Origin: Leptospira sp.
GTDB taxonomy: Bacteria > Spirochaetota > Leptospiria > Leptospirales > Leptospiraceae
DNA: 44,123 nucleotides
Direction of reading: 5' to 3'
Assembly (NCBI GenBank): GCA_016742255.1
Contig: JACVCB010000029.1
Span: 1-44,123 of the forward strand
Positions 1 to 8,221 of the stretch are shown here, piece after piece. The notes below the pieces were generated by a model. That model saw only the letters and a program-made list of their open reading frames with translations, was not told the origin of the DNA and did no database searches. Each line of letters opens with the position of its first letter. Within the stretch, counting starts at the first letter, position 1. Made by a program: the position numbers and the translations under genes.

Positions 1-115
1 CCGGCAACGTCCTACTCTCCCATTGAGCGAACCCAATAGTACCATCGGCGATGAGAAGCTTGACTTCCGTGTTCGGAATGGGAACGGGTATGGCCTTCTC
101 TCCATAATCACCAGG
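1..115 (-). rRNA. rrf: 5S ribosomal RNA (3' end at or just beyond the window edge)
   Basis: Read on the minus strand, the sequence begins CCTGGTGATTATGGAGAG and carries the typical 5S core (CCCGTTCCCATTCCGAACAC) and ends GGACGTTGCCGG, which can pair with the 5' end to form helix I. The last one or two bases may lie outside the window. No 16S, 23S or tRNA is next to it on the visible side. Leptospira is known for unlinked rRNA genes, so a solitary 5S gene fits that genus. Confidence 0.95.
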
Positions 116-126
116 AGTAATTACCA

Positions 127-153
127 TGTGTACAGAAGAGAGTGGGAAGTCAA
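127..153 (-). promoter_or_regulatory. Probable 5S rRNA promoter
   Basis: On the minus strand a TTGACT hexamer (148-153) lies about 35 bases before the mature 5' end of the 5S gene. A weak -10-like TACACA (127-132) follows after 15 bases. The placement suggests that transcription starts close to the mature 5' end. The -10 box is poor, so the assignment rests mainly on the -35 box and the spacing. Confidence 0.45.
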
Positions 154-182
154 ACCATTAAAGAAGAAAAGATTGCGTTTTT

Positions 183-671
183 TTGGAAAACAAAAAGCAT
201 TTCCTTATGGCTGAATTGTCAGAACCACTTGTTCAAACAGAAAAATTTACGGTTATGGGACTTCGTATCAGAACATCCAATGCACCTGGAGATGCGGAAG
301 TCAAAATTCCAGCCACGTATTCGAAATTTTATAAAGAAGACATTCCCAAAAAAATGGAAATGTTACGAAAGATAGATCCTCTGTTTGCAGTATATTCTTC
401 TTATGAATCGGATGAAAATGGTGCTTATGATTTTTTGTTAGGTTATGCTGTAGATCCAAACACAAAACCACTTCCAGGAATGGAACTGATTCAGGTTGCG
501 CCACAAAACGGCCGTTATTTTGCGATTCAACCTGGCCCACCTGAAGAAGTTGTGCCAAAATTTTGGGCTGAAATTTGGAACCATCCCGAAATTCCTAAAA
601 TTAGAAGTTTTCAAACAGATTGGGAAGAATATTCGGAAGCAGGGATCCGAGTTTTTTTATCTACTACTTAG
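183..671 (+). CDS. GyrI-like / AraC effector-binding domain protein
   Basis: A single-domain protein of about 160 residues. The order of segments, with an early MGLRIRTS strand, a central YSSYESDENGAYDFLLGYAVD stretch and a final EEYSEAGIRVFLS strand, matches the stand-alone GyrI-like small-molecule-binding fold found at the C-terminus of AraC/Rob regulators. There is no DNA-binding domain, so it probably binds or sequesters a small ligand in the cytoplasm. The listed start is a TTG at 183; an ATG at 207 (MAELSEP) is a reasonable alternative, and neither has a strong ribosome binding site. It is divergent from the 5S gene, and its stop overlaps the stop of the next, convergent gene by 4 bases. 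Confidence 0.7.
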   Translation: MENKKHFLMAELSEPLVQTEKFTVMGLRIRTSNAPGDAEVKIPATYSKFYKEDIPKKMEMLRKIDPLFAVYSSYESDENGAYDFLLGYAVDPNTKPLPGMELIQVAPQNGRYFAIQPGPPEEVVPKFWAEIWNHPEIPKIRSFQTDWEEYSEAGIRVFLSTT

Positions 672-1084
672 ATATTTGAACCAAGTTCTGCGATTTTAGT
701 TTCTATACACGAGGATGTTTTGCCAGAACTTCCTTCTTCTAAGGTTTGGTATTGATTCTTTTCTACCTTAACCATTTTCACTTTGATCGAACCACCAATA
801 AAATCCGAAATTTCAGGATCATTTGTTTCCATTAGGGTGAGTGTAAAAGAACAAGGACCATTCCAAACAATTTTTTCTTTGAGATACATTGAATTATATT
901 CTTGCATTTGGTATGTAGCAAATCGTTTAAAACGAGAATTATGACCCGACTGACATTTGTTATCAAAAATTCCAGTTTGAAACTTAGAACATTTATTACT
1001 GACTGGTTTCATCTGCTTAGGATGTGCAGCATCAATTACTTGTAAAAAAATTAGGATAAAGAATAGGACAATCCAATACTTCAT
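668..1084 (-). CDS. Small exported protein of unknown function
   Basis: 138 residues. The N-terminus (MKYWIVLFFILIFLQVIDAA) is a clear signal peptide with likely cleavage after DAA or nearby. The mature part is basic and has five cysteines (in SNKCSKF, DNKCQSG, NGPCSF and SSCIE among others), suggesting disulfides in the periplasm or outside. No lipobox is seen. I do not recognise a family. It is the last gene of a minus-strand operon; its start overlaps the stop of the PrsW-like gene by 4 bases, implying translational coupling. Confidence 0.7.
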   Translation of the reverse strand: MKYWIVLFFILIFLQVIDAAHPKQMKPVSNKCSKFQTGIFDNKCQSGHNSRFKRFATYQMQEYNSMYLKEKIVWNGPCSFTLTLMETNDPEISDFIGGSIKVKMVKVEKNQYQTLEEGSSGKTSSCIETKIAELGSNI

Positions 1085-1845
1085 AAAACAGGTGCTTCCA
1101 TTGGTTCATTTTTGTCTGATTGGCTTTTTTTTTCAATTACGTATTCTCGCCAATCGGTAACCACCCAAACCCATATACCAACAAACATAGCGGTTGAAAT
1201 CCAAAGTCCGATGGTGGCACCAGGGATGAGTAAAAAATCGACTACACCATGTTGCAAAACAGCAAGTACAAATCCAAACATGATCATCAATCGTTTAGCA
1301 CTTACATCTTCTTTTAAGTTACTCTTTAATAAGAACATAGAAAAACACAAATTGATCAATAGATGGATATTGGAAGAATGAATGGTTCTTGCGATAAAAA
1401 GATTTAATTTTTTTTCTTCAGGTTCACGGAAGATATAATGTGTGTTTTCGACGAAGGAAAATCCCATTGCCACAAATCCGCCGAACAATACGACACTCGG
1501 TGAGAATTCTTTCGTTTTGCGATCGTAACCCAAAACAAAAGACAATACCATGATAAAGAATATTTTGAACGTTTCTTCGGTAATTCCTGCTTGGATAAAC
1601 GCTAAATGTGCAGTTTGTGTGAGTAAACTTACCTTTTTTTTCGGAGAAAAATCTGTCTCTGGCCAAAGGATGGGGTGTAATCTTAAAATTAAATCGGTGG
1701 ATAACCAACCAAATACCAAGGCAAAGAGAATCCCGATGACCTCCTGCCAGCCTTTTTTCGGTTTGTAAGCCTTCCAAATGACAACTGCCCATGGAAACAC
1801 TGTGGCCGCTCCAATCAAATAATCCAAGGCTCCCATTTCTTTCAT
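1081..1845 (-). CDS. PrsW-family intramembrane metalloprotease-like protein
   Basis: 254 residues with about seven hydrophobic segments. The PrsW-family motifs are present in order: EETFK (about residue 90), GFSFVENTHY (about 128), a His-containing segment RTIHSSNIHLL, and LQHGVVD (about 198). In Bacillus, PrsW cleaves an anti-sigma factor at the membrane; the same class of reaction is inferred here, but the substrate is unknown. The gene sits between a TonB-like membrane protein (4-base overlap upstream) and a small exported protein (4-base overlap downstream), so all three are probably made together. No anti-sigma factor is nearby. Confidence 0.8.
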   Translation of the reverse strand: MKEMGALDYLIGAATVFPWAVVIWKAYKPKKGWQEVIGILFALVFGWLSTDLILRLHPILWPETDFSPKKKVSLLTQTAHLAFIQAGITEETFKIFFIMVLSFVLGYDRKTKEFSPSVVLFGGFVAMGFSFVENTHYIFREPEEKKLNLFIARTIHSSNIHLLINLCFSMFLLKSNLKEDVSAKRLMIMFGFVLAVLQHGVVDFLLIPGATIGLWISTAMFVGIWVWVVTDWREYVIEKKSQSDKNEPMEAPVL

Positions 1846-3650
1846 TCAGGTATCTCTTCCATATAACGGCCGTCAAACAAGTTGATCATTTCTTTTTGTA
1901 AGGGAGTAGGAACAAACTCAGGGTCAATGGGTCCGTTCCAAAATAGTTCGGTGACACGAATGTCACTTTTTGTTCCAGGAGGTGGCATAAGTGGTCCTAA
2001 ACTTTCCACAAGTTGTAAAGTCCTTAAGTCTTGGTCTGGGTAATCGGATGCTTCTACAAGTTCGACATCAATGACATCACCATCTTGTGTGATTGTATAG
2101 GCAACTACACTCGAATACGGATGGGGGGCTTTTGCCCAATAGTCCATATAACTTTCAGGAATCCTCATTTTTGCAGAGATATAATTGGAATAAGTGGGAG
2201 GGACTTTTTTCCCACGGATTTTTTTGATGTAACCTTTCACAGGTCCGTTATCCGCTACCTTCTCATTGGAAATTTTTTCACCCTTTTCCTTATTTTCGGT
2301 TTCGTTTCCGGTGATGACTCCCCCATTCAATCCTTGCGTATCATCTGGGACATTTGGATCGATGAAATAAAACTCCATCTTTTCAGGCCTGAAGTGGTCA
2401 TTCTTTTGTGCAGATTGTTCCTTTTTTTTACCACGTTGGATACTAATAGGAATAAGGAAGACCAAACAAAGTAAAACCAAATGAAAGAGTAATGATAAAG
2501 GTAAGACGTTTCTAAATCCTTTTCGTAAGCCAGGTTTAAAAAATGGTTCTGATTCACCATCTTTGTCTTTTTTGATTCCTAAATTTTCTAGACTAAATGA
2601 CTTCTCCAAAATCATTGCAGAGTAAAAATACAATCCAACTAATGCAGCTAGTGAAAATATCGCATACGCAATGTTTTGTGAAGAAATAAAAAAATCTTTG
2701 TCAGGGATTCCTGGTTTTAATCCAAAACCAGCGAGGAACTGAATCCCAAAAATCGGACTGAGATAAGAAAATACCCAAACCGCAGAAAATAAGTACAATA
2801 ACAGAGTTAGGAATAAAATGGGAAATCCACGCCAATATTCATAAACATAAATATGCCCAAACCCAGGTACTATCTGATCACGGAATTTTGCTTTTTGTTT
2901 GATGATGAGTTCTAAGCGAAGTGGGAACTTTCCTTCTGTTTTAACAGCTTGTTTCCAACTTTCACGAATACGAATCCCATCCATATAACGAAGATAAGGT
3001 TTCGCAAAAAGGGAAGGGATTTTGTTTCGATTAAAACTGAATAATAAAATACAAACTGAAATTGAATAATTAAATACAAACTGGTGAACGTCGTAAAGAG
3101 GTGCTAGAGGTGATAAATTCTTTTGTGGGTGTAGAGATTCGGTAATGTATAAAAATAAATACTGGAATACGAGTGCAAGGACGAGCACAAGCAAAATGGT
3201 ATCAAATTTAGAATCTCGAATTCGCATCTCAGTTCGGATTTGGGAATTTGGGAATTCTCTGTTAACACGAATCTGTCTTACCAATTCTCGTTTCCGATTC
3301 CGAAAAAGGCTATGAAGGTAATTGGAAAAGAGGAGAAGGAAACAAACGATAAAAAACCCAAACTTCAATCGGAAGGTTGTTCCATCTTGCGCTAAAAATG
3401 CATTGATCATTCCCTCCCATTCCATACTGGAACGATGTAGTAACTCAACAGGGTAAAACAAAATCCAATTGAGAATGTAAACCGCGATGACTGCGATTGC
3501 TTTTAGGCGGAGGCGAAATTCCTTAGGGAATGCAAATAGGATACCAAAAGCCAAAAAAGGTCCCAAACTGAAAAGTGGAGAGAGCCAAAGGAAAAACGTT
3601 AAGGACTTTTTTGCCCAGGGTGAGAGGTATTGAGAGTTTGCCGAATCCAT
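1842..3650 (-). CDS. Multi-pass membrane protein with TonB-like C-terminal domain
   Basis: 602 residues. Residues 1-360 hold about eight hydrophobic segments, and another membrane span follows near 380-400 (NVLPLSLLFHLVLLCLVFLIP). After it comes a polar linker (about 410-490) and a C-terminal domain (about 490-580) containing VVAYTITQDGDVIDVELVEAS and a following PMPP-like segment (GPLMPPPG). This reads as a TonB/TolA C-terminal fold facing the periplasm. Classical TonB has one N-terminal anchor, so the large membrane part is unusual. It is the first gene of the operon with the PrsW-like protease and is divergent from glyS across about 60 bases. Role unknown; envelope energy transduction or cell-wall contact is a guess. 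Confidence 0.7.
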   Translation of the reverse strand: MDSANSQYLSPWAKKSLTFFLWLSPLFSLGPFLAFGILFAFPKEFRLRLKAIAVIAVYILNWILFYPVELLHRSSMEWEGMINAFLAQDGTTFRLKFGFFIVCFLLLFSNYLHSLFRNRKRELVRQIRVNREFPNSQIRTEMRIRDSKFDTILLVLVLALVFQYLFLYITESLHPQKNLSPLAPLYDVHQFVFNYSISVCILLFSFNRNKIPSLFAKPYLRYMDGIRIRESWKQAVKTEGKFPLRLELIIKQKAKFRDQIVPGFGHIYVYEYWRGFPILFLTLLLYLFSAVWVFSYLSPIFGIQFLAGFGLKPGIPDKDFFISSQNIAYAIFSLAALVGLYFYSAMILEKSFSLENLGIKKDKDGESEPFFKPGLRKGFRNVLPLSLLFHLVLLCLVFLIPISIQRGKKKEQSAQKNDHFRPEKMEFYFIDPNVPDDTQGLNGGVITGNETENKEKGEKISNEKVADNGPVKGYIKKIRGKKVPPTYSNYISAKMRIPESYMDYWAKAPHPYSSVVAYTITQDGDVIDVELVEASDYPDQDLRTLQLVESLGPLMPPPGTKSDIRVTELFWNGPIDPEFVPTPLQKEMINLFDGRYMEEIPE

Positions 3651-3713
3651 TCTTTAGTCTTATCTCAAGGAAAATACTTTGAATTTTCATGGAAAACAAA
3701 AAATTTGGCGGAT

Positions 3714-5114
3714 ATGGCACAGCCGAAAGAGAAAGAAGAACAGTCGCTTAAACCCATAGTCGCAGTCTCCAAGAGAAGAGGCTTTGTTTTCCCAGGATCC
3801 GAAATTTACGGAGGCCTCTCCAATACCTTTGACTATGGTCCAAATGGGATTGAAGTCCTTAATAATTTAAAACGCCTTTGGTGGGAGTATTTTGTCCACC
3901 GTCGGGACGATGTATTAGGACTCGACTCTTCTATCCTCCTCCACCCTCGTGTTTGGGAAGCTTCTGGCCATATTTCCAATTTTAATGACCCACTGATGGA
4001 TTGCAAAAAATGCAAAACCCGAGTGCGTGTGGACAAATTTTTAGAGGATAAAGAAGGCGAAGGTGCGGCAACTGGAAAAAGTTTAGAAGAGCTAACAAAC
4101 ACCATCCGAGAAAAAGCCTATGCCTGCCCCACTTGTGGAACCGTTGGTAGTTTCACCGATGCAAGGCAATTCAATTTGATGTTTAAGACTTCTCATGGTG
4201 CTTCTGAAGAAGGTGCGACAGACATTTACCTTCGTCCTGAAACTGCCCAAGGGATTTTTATCAATTTTAAAAATGTAACTCAAATTGCGCGGAAAAAAGT
4301 TCCCTTCGGAATTGCTCAAATTGGGAAGTCCTTTCGTAACGAAATCATGGCACGCCAATTTATCTTTCGCACTCGTGAGTTCGAACAGATGGAGATGGAA
4401 TTTTTCTGTGAACCTGGAACGCAAAAAGAATGGTTCAAGTATTGGGTAGACTACTGCATGGATTGGCTTGTGAATGTAGTCGGTTTAAAAAAAGAAAACC
4501 TACGAGTGAGAGAACATGAAAAGGAAGAACTTTCCTTTTATAGTGATTCCACAAGTGACATCGAATACAAATACCCGTTTGGTTGGGGAGAACTTTGGGG
4601 TATTGCCTCTAGAACCGATTACGACCTAACCCAACACGAAAAATTTTCATCCGAAGATTTAAAATATCACGACTTAGACCAAAAGAAAAAATACCTTCCC
4701 TATGTTGTCGAACCAGCACTTGGTCTTAACCGCCTCTTCTTAGCCGTGTTATGTGATGCTTATGAAGAAGAAAAATTAGAAAAAGATGACATTCGAACAG
4801 TTTTGCGTTTTGGAAAACGAGTGAGTCCTATGAAGGTGGCGATTTTTCCATTGATGAAAAAAGACGGACTTGATGCCAAAGCAAAAGAAATTTACGCAAA
4901 TCTCAGAAACCATTGGTATGTTGACTATGATGAAAGTGGTGCGATTGGAAAACGTTACCGTCGCCATGATGAGATAGGAACTCCATTTTGTATCACAGTG
5001 GATTACGATACCATGAGTGATGGGACTGTTACCATACGTGAAAGGGATTCAATGAAACAAGAAAGAATTCCTGTTTCTGAACTCAAATCATACCTCATCC
5101 AAAGAATGGTATAG
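3714..5114 (+). CDS. glyS: Glycyl-tRNA synthetase (alpha2 type)
   Basis: Attaches glycine to tRNA-Gly in the cytoplasm. The single-chain class II type is recognised from RRGFVFPGSEIYGGLSNTFDYGP at the N-terminus, two CxxC pairs (CKKC, CPTC) that may bind zinc, motif 2 (SFRNEI with the following RTREFEQMEMEFF), motif 3 (EPALGLNRLFLA) and an anticodon-binding C-terminal domain ending at SYLIQRMV. Length, about 466 residues, is normal. The frame is open back to 3630, but that would overlap the divergent gene; the ATG at 3714 (MAQPKEKEEQ) gives a normal N-terminus. The next gene starts directly after the stop codon. Confidence 0.95.
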   Translation: MAQPKEKEEQSLKPIVAVSKRRGFVFPGSEIYGGLSNTFDYGPNGIEVLNNLKRLWWEYFVHRRDDVLGLDSSILLHPRVWEASGHISNFNDPLMDCKKCKTRVRVDKFLEDKEGEGAATGKSLEELTNTIREKAYACPTCGTVGSFTDARQFNLMFKTSHGASEEGATDIYLRPETAQGIFINFKNVTQIARKKVPFGIAQIGKSFRNEIMARQFIFRTREFEQMEMEFFCEPGTQKEWFKYWVDYCMDWLVNVVGLKKENLRVREHEKEELSFYSDSTSDIEYKYPFGWGELWGIASRTDYDLTQHEKFSSEDLKYHDLDQKKKYLPYVVEPALGLNRLFLAVLCDAYEEEKLEKDDIRTVLRFGKRVSPMKVAIFPLMKKDGLDAKAKEIYANLRNHWYVDYDESGAIGKRYRRHDEIGTPFCITVDYDTMSDGTVTIRERDSMKQERIPVSELKSYLIQRMV

Positions 5115-5588
5115 TTGATCCGCGATCTATTAGAATCTGACAGAAACCAAACCATCGAACTCGTGAATCAGTTTTTCCGAAAGGTAAACGAACTCGAGTT
5201 AGATGGTCTTTTCCGCATCCGTCCCCGCGCAGCTACCAAATTCACAGATATCTATTTTAAATTGATTGGTACAGGGAAAGTGTACATGCGTGGGTATTTT
5301 GTGGAAGAGGAACTAGTTTCTCTTGTGATTGGAAGGATTGAAGAAAAACCCCACCTCGAAGAAGAAAGAAGTCTCTTCATTGATCTTGCTGTCACCAAAT
5401 TAGGAAAAAAGAAAAAAGGGTATATGACGGAACTCCTCAAAGATGTGGATCTTTGGTGTTTGGAAAAAAACATTCCCGCCATTGAACTTCGTGCCATTTT
5501 AAAAAACGAAGAAGCTGTCAAATTCTGGAATAAGTCAGGCTTCGATCCGTTTTACATCCGTTACCGCAAGCGAGTTACCAATTCATAA
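5115..5588 (+). CDS. GNAT-family N-acetyltransferase
   Basis: 157 residues. The order of elements fits the GNAT fold: an N-terminal helix, strands ending in YFVEEELVSLVIGRIEEK, the strand LFIDLAVTKLGKKKKGYMTELL that stands for the acetyl-CoA loop region (GKKKKGY in place of the usual Q/RxxGxG/A), and a final RAILKNEEAVKFWNKSGFDPFYIRYRK, which is the typical N-x-x-A-x-x-F-Y/W-x-x-x-G-F ending. Substrate unknown. It starts with TTG directly after the glyS stop codon, so it is translationally coupled to glyS. The pyrophosphate-binding loop is degenerate. Confidence 0.75.
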   Translation: MIRDLLESDRNQTIELVNQFFRKVNELELDGLFRIRPRAATKFTDIYFKLIGTGKVYMRGYFVEEELVSLVIGRIEEKPHLEEERSLFIDLAVTKLGKKKKGYMTELLKDVDLWCLEKNIPAIELRAILKNEEAVKFWNKSGFDPFYIRYRKRVTNS

Positions 5589-5602
5589 ATCATAAACTCT
5601 GA

Positions 5603-7243
5603 TTACCAACTTCCAGAACTCCCTCCTCCTCCAAAACTCCCTCCGCCACCACCAGAACTCGATCGCGAGCTAGAACTATAGGCACTCGAAGAACTTCGGT
5701 AACTAGACGAAGAACTGGAACTAGAGGAATAAGAACTTCCATCGCTCTCTTCCCATATGGTAATGAAGAAGTGCAGAATGAGTATGATGAAATAGGAAAG
5801 AAGAAAGATCCAACAAAAGAAAGAGAAGGAAATCGTCTGACCCAAAATTCGTTCGATCGAAAACCCTAAAGTCCAAACGAAAGAGATGAGCCCATACTTC
5901 AAAGTCCTTGCCTTCCAAGATTTCACGTGAATTGATTTTGCTATGACAAACCCTAACACCAAACAAACAAAGCTTGAAAAGGTAATTAAGACTGTTTCGT
6001 AGTTGATAGGCGGAGACAGTTCCTGTCCTTTTGGCAAGGAAAAAACAATCCCTCCCACAAGGCATAACCAAATGACCAAAGCAACTGCGTATCGGATGGC
6101 ATGTTTTTGGAATACAGAAATCGTGAATCCATAGAGGGTAAATAGGATGATTCCCTGGTAATATAAAATGTAAAACAATCCTTCTTTGTTTAGATACGAT
6201 TGGATGCTAAACCATAAACTAAGAAGGGCAAGTATGTGAAAAAAAAGTTCACCTGCACTGAGGCCCATTTTTTTTGCAAGTTCCCCAAATCTTTCCTTTA
6301 AAACTTCATCTAATGCTAGTTTAATGACAAGTAAAATGAATCCAATGATTCCAAACACCCAAAGGAGAACGAGCCATTCTGCTTGGAACGCATATTGTAA
6401 AAATGGAATCCAGAAAAGAAGAGAGAGGATGGCTAACGGATACGAAAACCATTCCCAAATTCCATACAAAAGATATAAATTCAAACAAACAATTCCCAAA
6501 CAAAAGAAGTAGAACATGGCATCAGGAAGGAAGTAGATGAGTCCAATCAAAAAAACGCTGGCATACAAAACTTCCAACCAAAGTTTTCGTTTGTATTTTT
6601 TACCATCCGTCATCACAAAAAAACCGATGAGTGCAACAACAATCACAGCAGTGGCAATGCCTATGTTTCTCACCGTATCGTCATTGGAAAAAGCTGTACC
6701 AATACCATCTGGATAATTCGTTTGCAAATTGGGATTGGAACTAGCATCACCAAATAGTATCAATGTTATCGCATCATAACCAAGTAGAATCCCGTTTGGA
6801 ATATCTCCTTTTTTGAATTCGGGAATCATGATGTTTTTGATGATTCGATTGCACAATACGTCTGTTAAAGTTTCCTCTAATCCATAACCAACTTCTATCC
6901 TTACCTTACGATCACCTACCGAAAGGAGTACTAGCACCCCATTATCTTTTCCTTTTTGGCCAATTTTTGATCGTTCTGCGACTTGAAGGGAATAAGATTC
7001 TAAATTTTCTCCCTCTAAACTTTCAATGATGTATAAAAATACTTGTGCTCCAGTTTTTGATTCGATTTCGGATATAACCGATTGTAAGTGAGTGATCTGT
7101 GTGGAACTCAAGATTCCAACTTCATCCGTGATGGGCGAAGTGAGGAGTTTGGGATCTTTTGCAAAAACTGGTGTCAAACAAATGAGATAAACCAAACAAA
7201 TTTTGAAAAGGAATTGGAAGATCGATTTCGGATTCCATAACAT
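5603..7243 (-). CDS. TPM-domain membrane protein (YgcG-like)
   Basis: 546 residues. A signal peptide or signal anchor (about 1-28, ending PVFAKDP) is followed by a TPM domain (about 30-165) with ITDEVGILSSTQITHLQSVI, GAQVFLYIIESLEG and the conserved GVLVLLSVGDRKVRIEVGYGLE. Then come about ten hydrophobic segments. The C-terminus is almost only Ser and Gly and ends in SFGGGGSSGSW, a tail commonly seen in YgcG-type proteins. TPM domains are periplasmic and linked to photosystem II repair in plants; the bacterial role is unclear. The gene is convergent with the GNAT gene. Confidence 0.8.
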   Translation of the reverse strand: MLWNPKSIFQFLFKICLVYLICLTPVFAKDPKLLTSPITDEVGILSSTQITHLQSVISEIESKTGAQVFLYIIESLEGENLESYSLQVAERSKIGQKGKDNGVLVLLSVGDRKVRIEVGYGLEETLTDVLCNRIIKNIMIPEFKKGDIPNGILLGYDAITLILFGDASSNPNLQTNYPDGIGTAFSNDDTVRNIGIATAVIVVALIGFFVMTDGKKYKRKLWLEVLYASVFLIGLIYFLPDAMFYFFCLGIVCLNLYLLYGIWEWFSYPLAILSLLFWIPFLQYAFQAEWLVLLWVFGIIGFILLVIKLALDEVLKERFGELAKKMGLSAGELFFHILALLSLWFSIQSYLNKEGLFYILYYQGIILFTLYGFTISVFQKHAIRYAVALVIWLCLVGGIVFSLPKGQELSPPINYETVLITFSSFVCLVLGFVIAKSIHVKSWKARTLKYGLISFVWTLGFSIERILGQTISFSFFCWIFLLSYFIILILHFFITIWEESDGSSYSSSSSSSSSYRSSSSAYSSSSRSSSGGGGGSFGGGGSSGSW

Positions 7244-7299
7244 AGGGCTTAGACTCTACCAAATTTTCCGTATTTGGCAAGTAGTGTTTTCGAGAGTAT

Positions 7300-8007
7300 T
7301 TATGATTTCAATTTTGCAAGTCTGACCATCCGAAAGATGGGTCCCATTACACTTTTGAACAATGGGAAATTGGAAAGTTTGATGAGTTTAAAAGTAAGAT
7401 CCAAAGAATCATGGATCATCAATTTTGTGTTTTGAAAAGATTTAGATGGATCACTTAACCAAAAGAATAAAATCCCCATTTGTTGCATCCATAGAAGATC
7501 AGGGAGAACCTTACTTAAGTCCTCTCGTAATTTTGAATTAGAACTCATCATCGCAAGTCGAATGATTCCTACCGCTTCTTCTCGCAAACTCTCACTCTCA
7601 GAACTAAATGGTGATAGAGGATAGGTTGGATCTCCAGCTTGTCTCGCAAGGACCTGTAAGAATTTTTTATGATGGGAAAAAAGCTCCAATTGTGTTGTGA
7701 CGATAAACTTATAACGCGCTTTAAACTCTTTAGTTGTTTTGAAAAACGATTCCGATTGTCTGATCAATTCCTTTTGGGAACTTTTATAAAATTCTAATAC
7801 CAAATCTTCTTTGGATTGGAAATGGTAATAGGTAAGTCCCAATGAAACTTTGGCTTCCTTTGCAATCATTCGCATTGTTGTTGTCTCATACCCTTCTTTT
7901 TGAAATAGGACAATAGCCGTTCGAAATATCTTTTGTTTGGTTTGTTCCCTTTTTGTGAATGTTTGATTCAGCCCTAGTTTGAGTTGTACGTTCATTGAGT
8001 TTGGCAT
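7300..8007 (-). CDS. TetR-family transcriptional regulator
   Basis: About 235 residues. The N-terminal helix-turn-helix is clear: TKQKIFRTAIVLFQKEGYETTTMRMIAKEAKVSLGLTYYHFQSKEDLV. The rest is a helical ligand-binding and dimerisation domain. The frame stays open to a TTG at 8073, but that start lies inside a palindromic operator, so the ATG at 8007 (MPNSMNVQ) or at 7995 is more likely. It is divergent from the secreted lipase gene with operator-like palindromes in between, so it probably represses itself and the lipase-foldase unit; a fatty acid or acyl-CoA ligand is inferred from that setting only. Confidence 0.85.
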   Translation of the reverse strand: MPNSMNVQLKLGLNQTFTKREQTKQKIFRTAIVLFQKEGYETTTMRMIAKEAKVSLGLTYYHFQSKEDLVLEFYKSSQKELIRQSESFFKTTKEFKARYKFIVTTQLELFSHHKKFLQVLARQAGDPTYPLSPFSSESESLREEAVGIIRLAMMSSNSKLREDLSKVLPDLLWMQQMGILFFWLSDPSKSFQNTKLMIHDSLDLTFKLIKLSNFPLFKSVMGPIFRMVRLAKLKS

Positions 8008-8033
8008 TGTATCGATTGGTCCAATTAAATTGA

Positions 8034-8113
8034 GAACAGAATGTTCGATTTCCAACAAATTGAACACGTTCAAATTGTTCGTACAACATGTTCCTCTTTT
8101 TGAACATGTTCAA
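8034..8113. promoter_or_regulatory. Cluster of GAACA/TGTTC palindromes, likely TetR operators
   Basis: The regulator-lipase spacer has a perfect 14-bp palindrome TTGAACATGTTCAA at 8100-8113, a near-perfect copy TTGAACACGTTCAA at 8060-8073, a weaker centre AACATGTT at 8085-8092, and GAACA-N3-TGTTC at 8034-8046. Repeated palindromes between a TetR gene and its divergent neighbour are typical operators. Which copies are bound, and by what, is inferred. Confidence 0.7.
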
Positions 8114-8221
8114 TTATGACATTTTTTAGCCATTTTTTTATTTGTCATAAAAAAATTTTCTTGCCCCATATAAGTCAAATTGCCACAATTTTATCTTAGA
8201 AAATTCAGAGGTGAAATATTT

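Noticed and set aside
3630..3713. Longer N-terminus of glycyl-tRNA synthetase
   Set aside because: The extra 28 residues do not resemble the family and overlap the divergent membrane-protein gene; the ATG at 3714 gives a normal start.
5620..5740. Short tandem repeat array in DNA
   Set aside because: It is the Ser/Gly-rich coding tail of the TPM protein and not an independent repeat element.
8060..8113. LexA boxes (GAAC-N4-GTTC type)
   Set aside because: The halves are two bases apart rather than four, and the adjacent genes are a TetR regulator and a lipase, not SOS genes.
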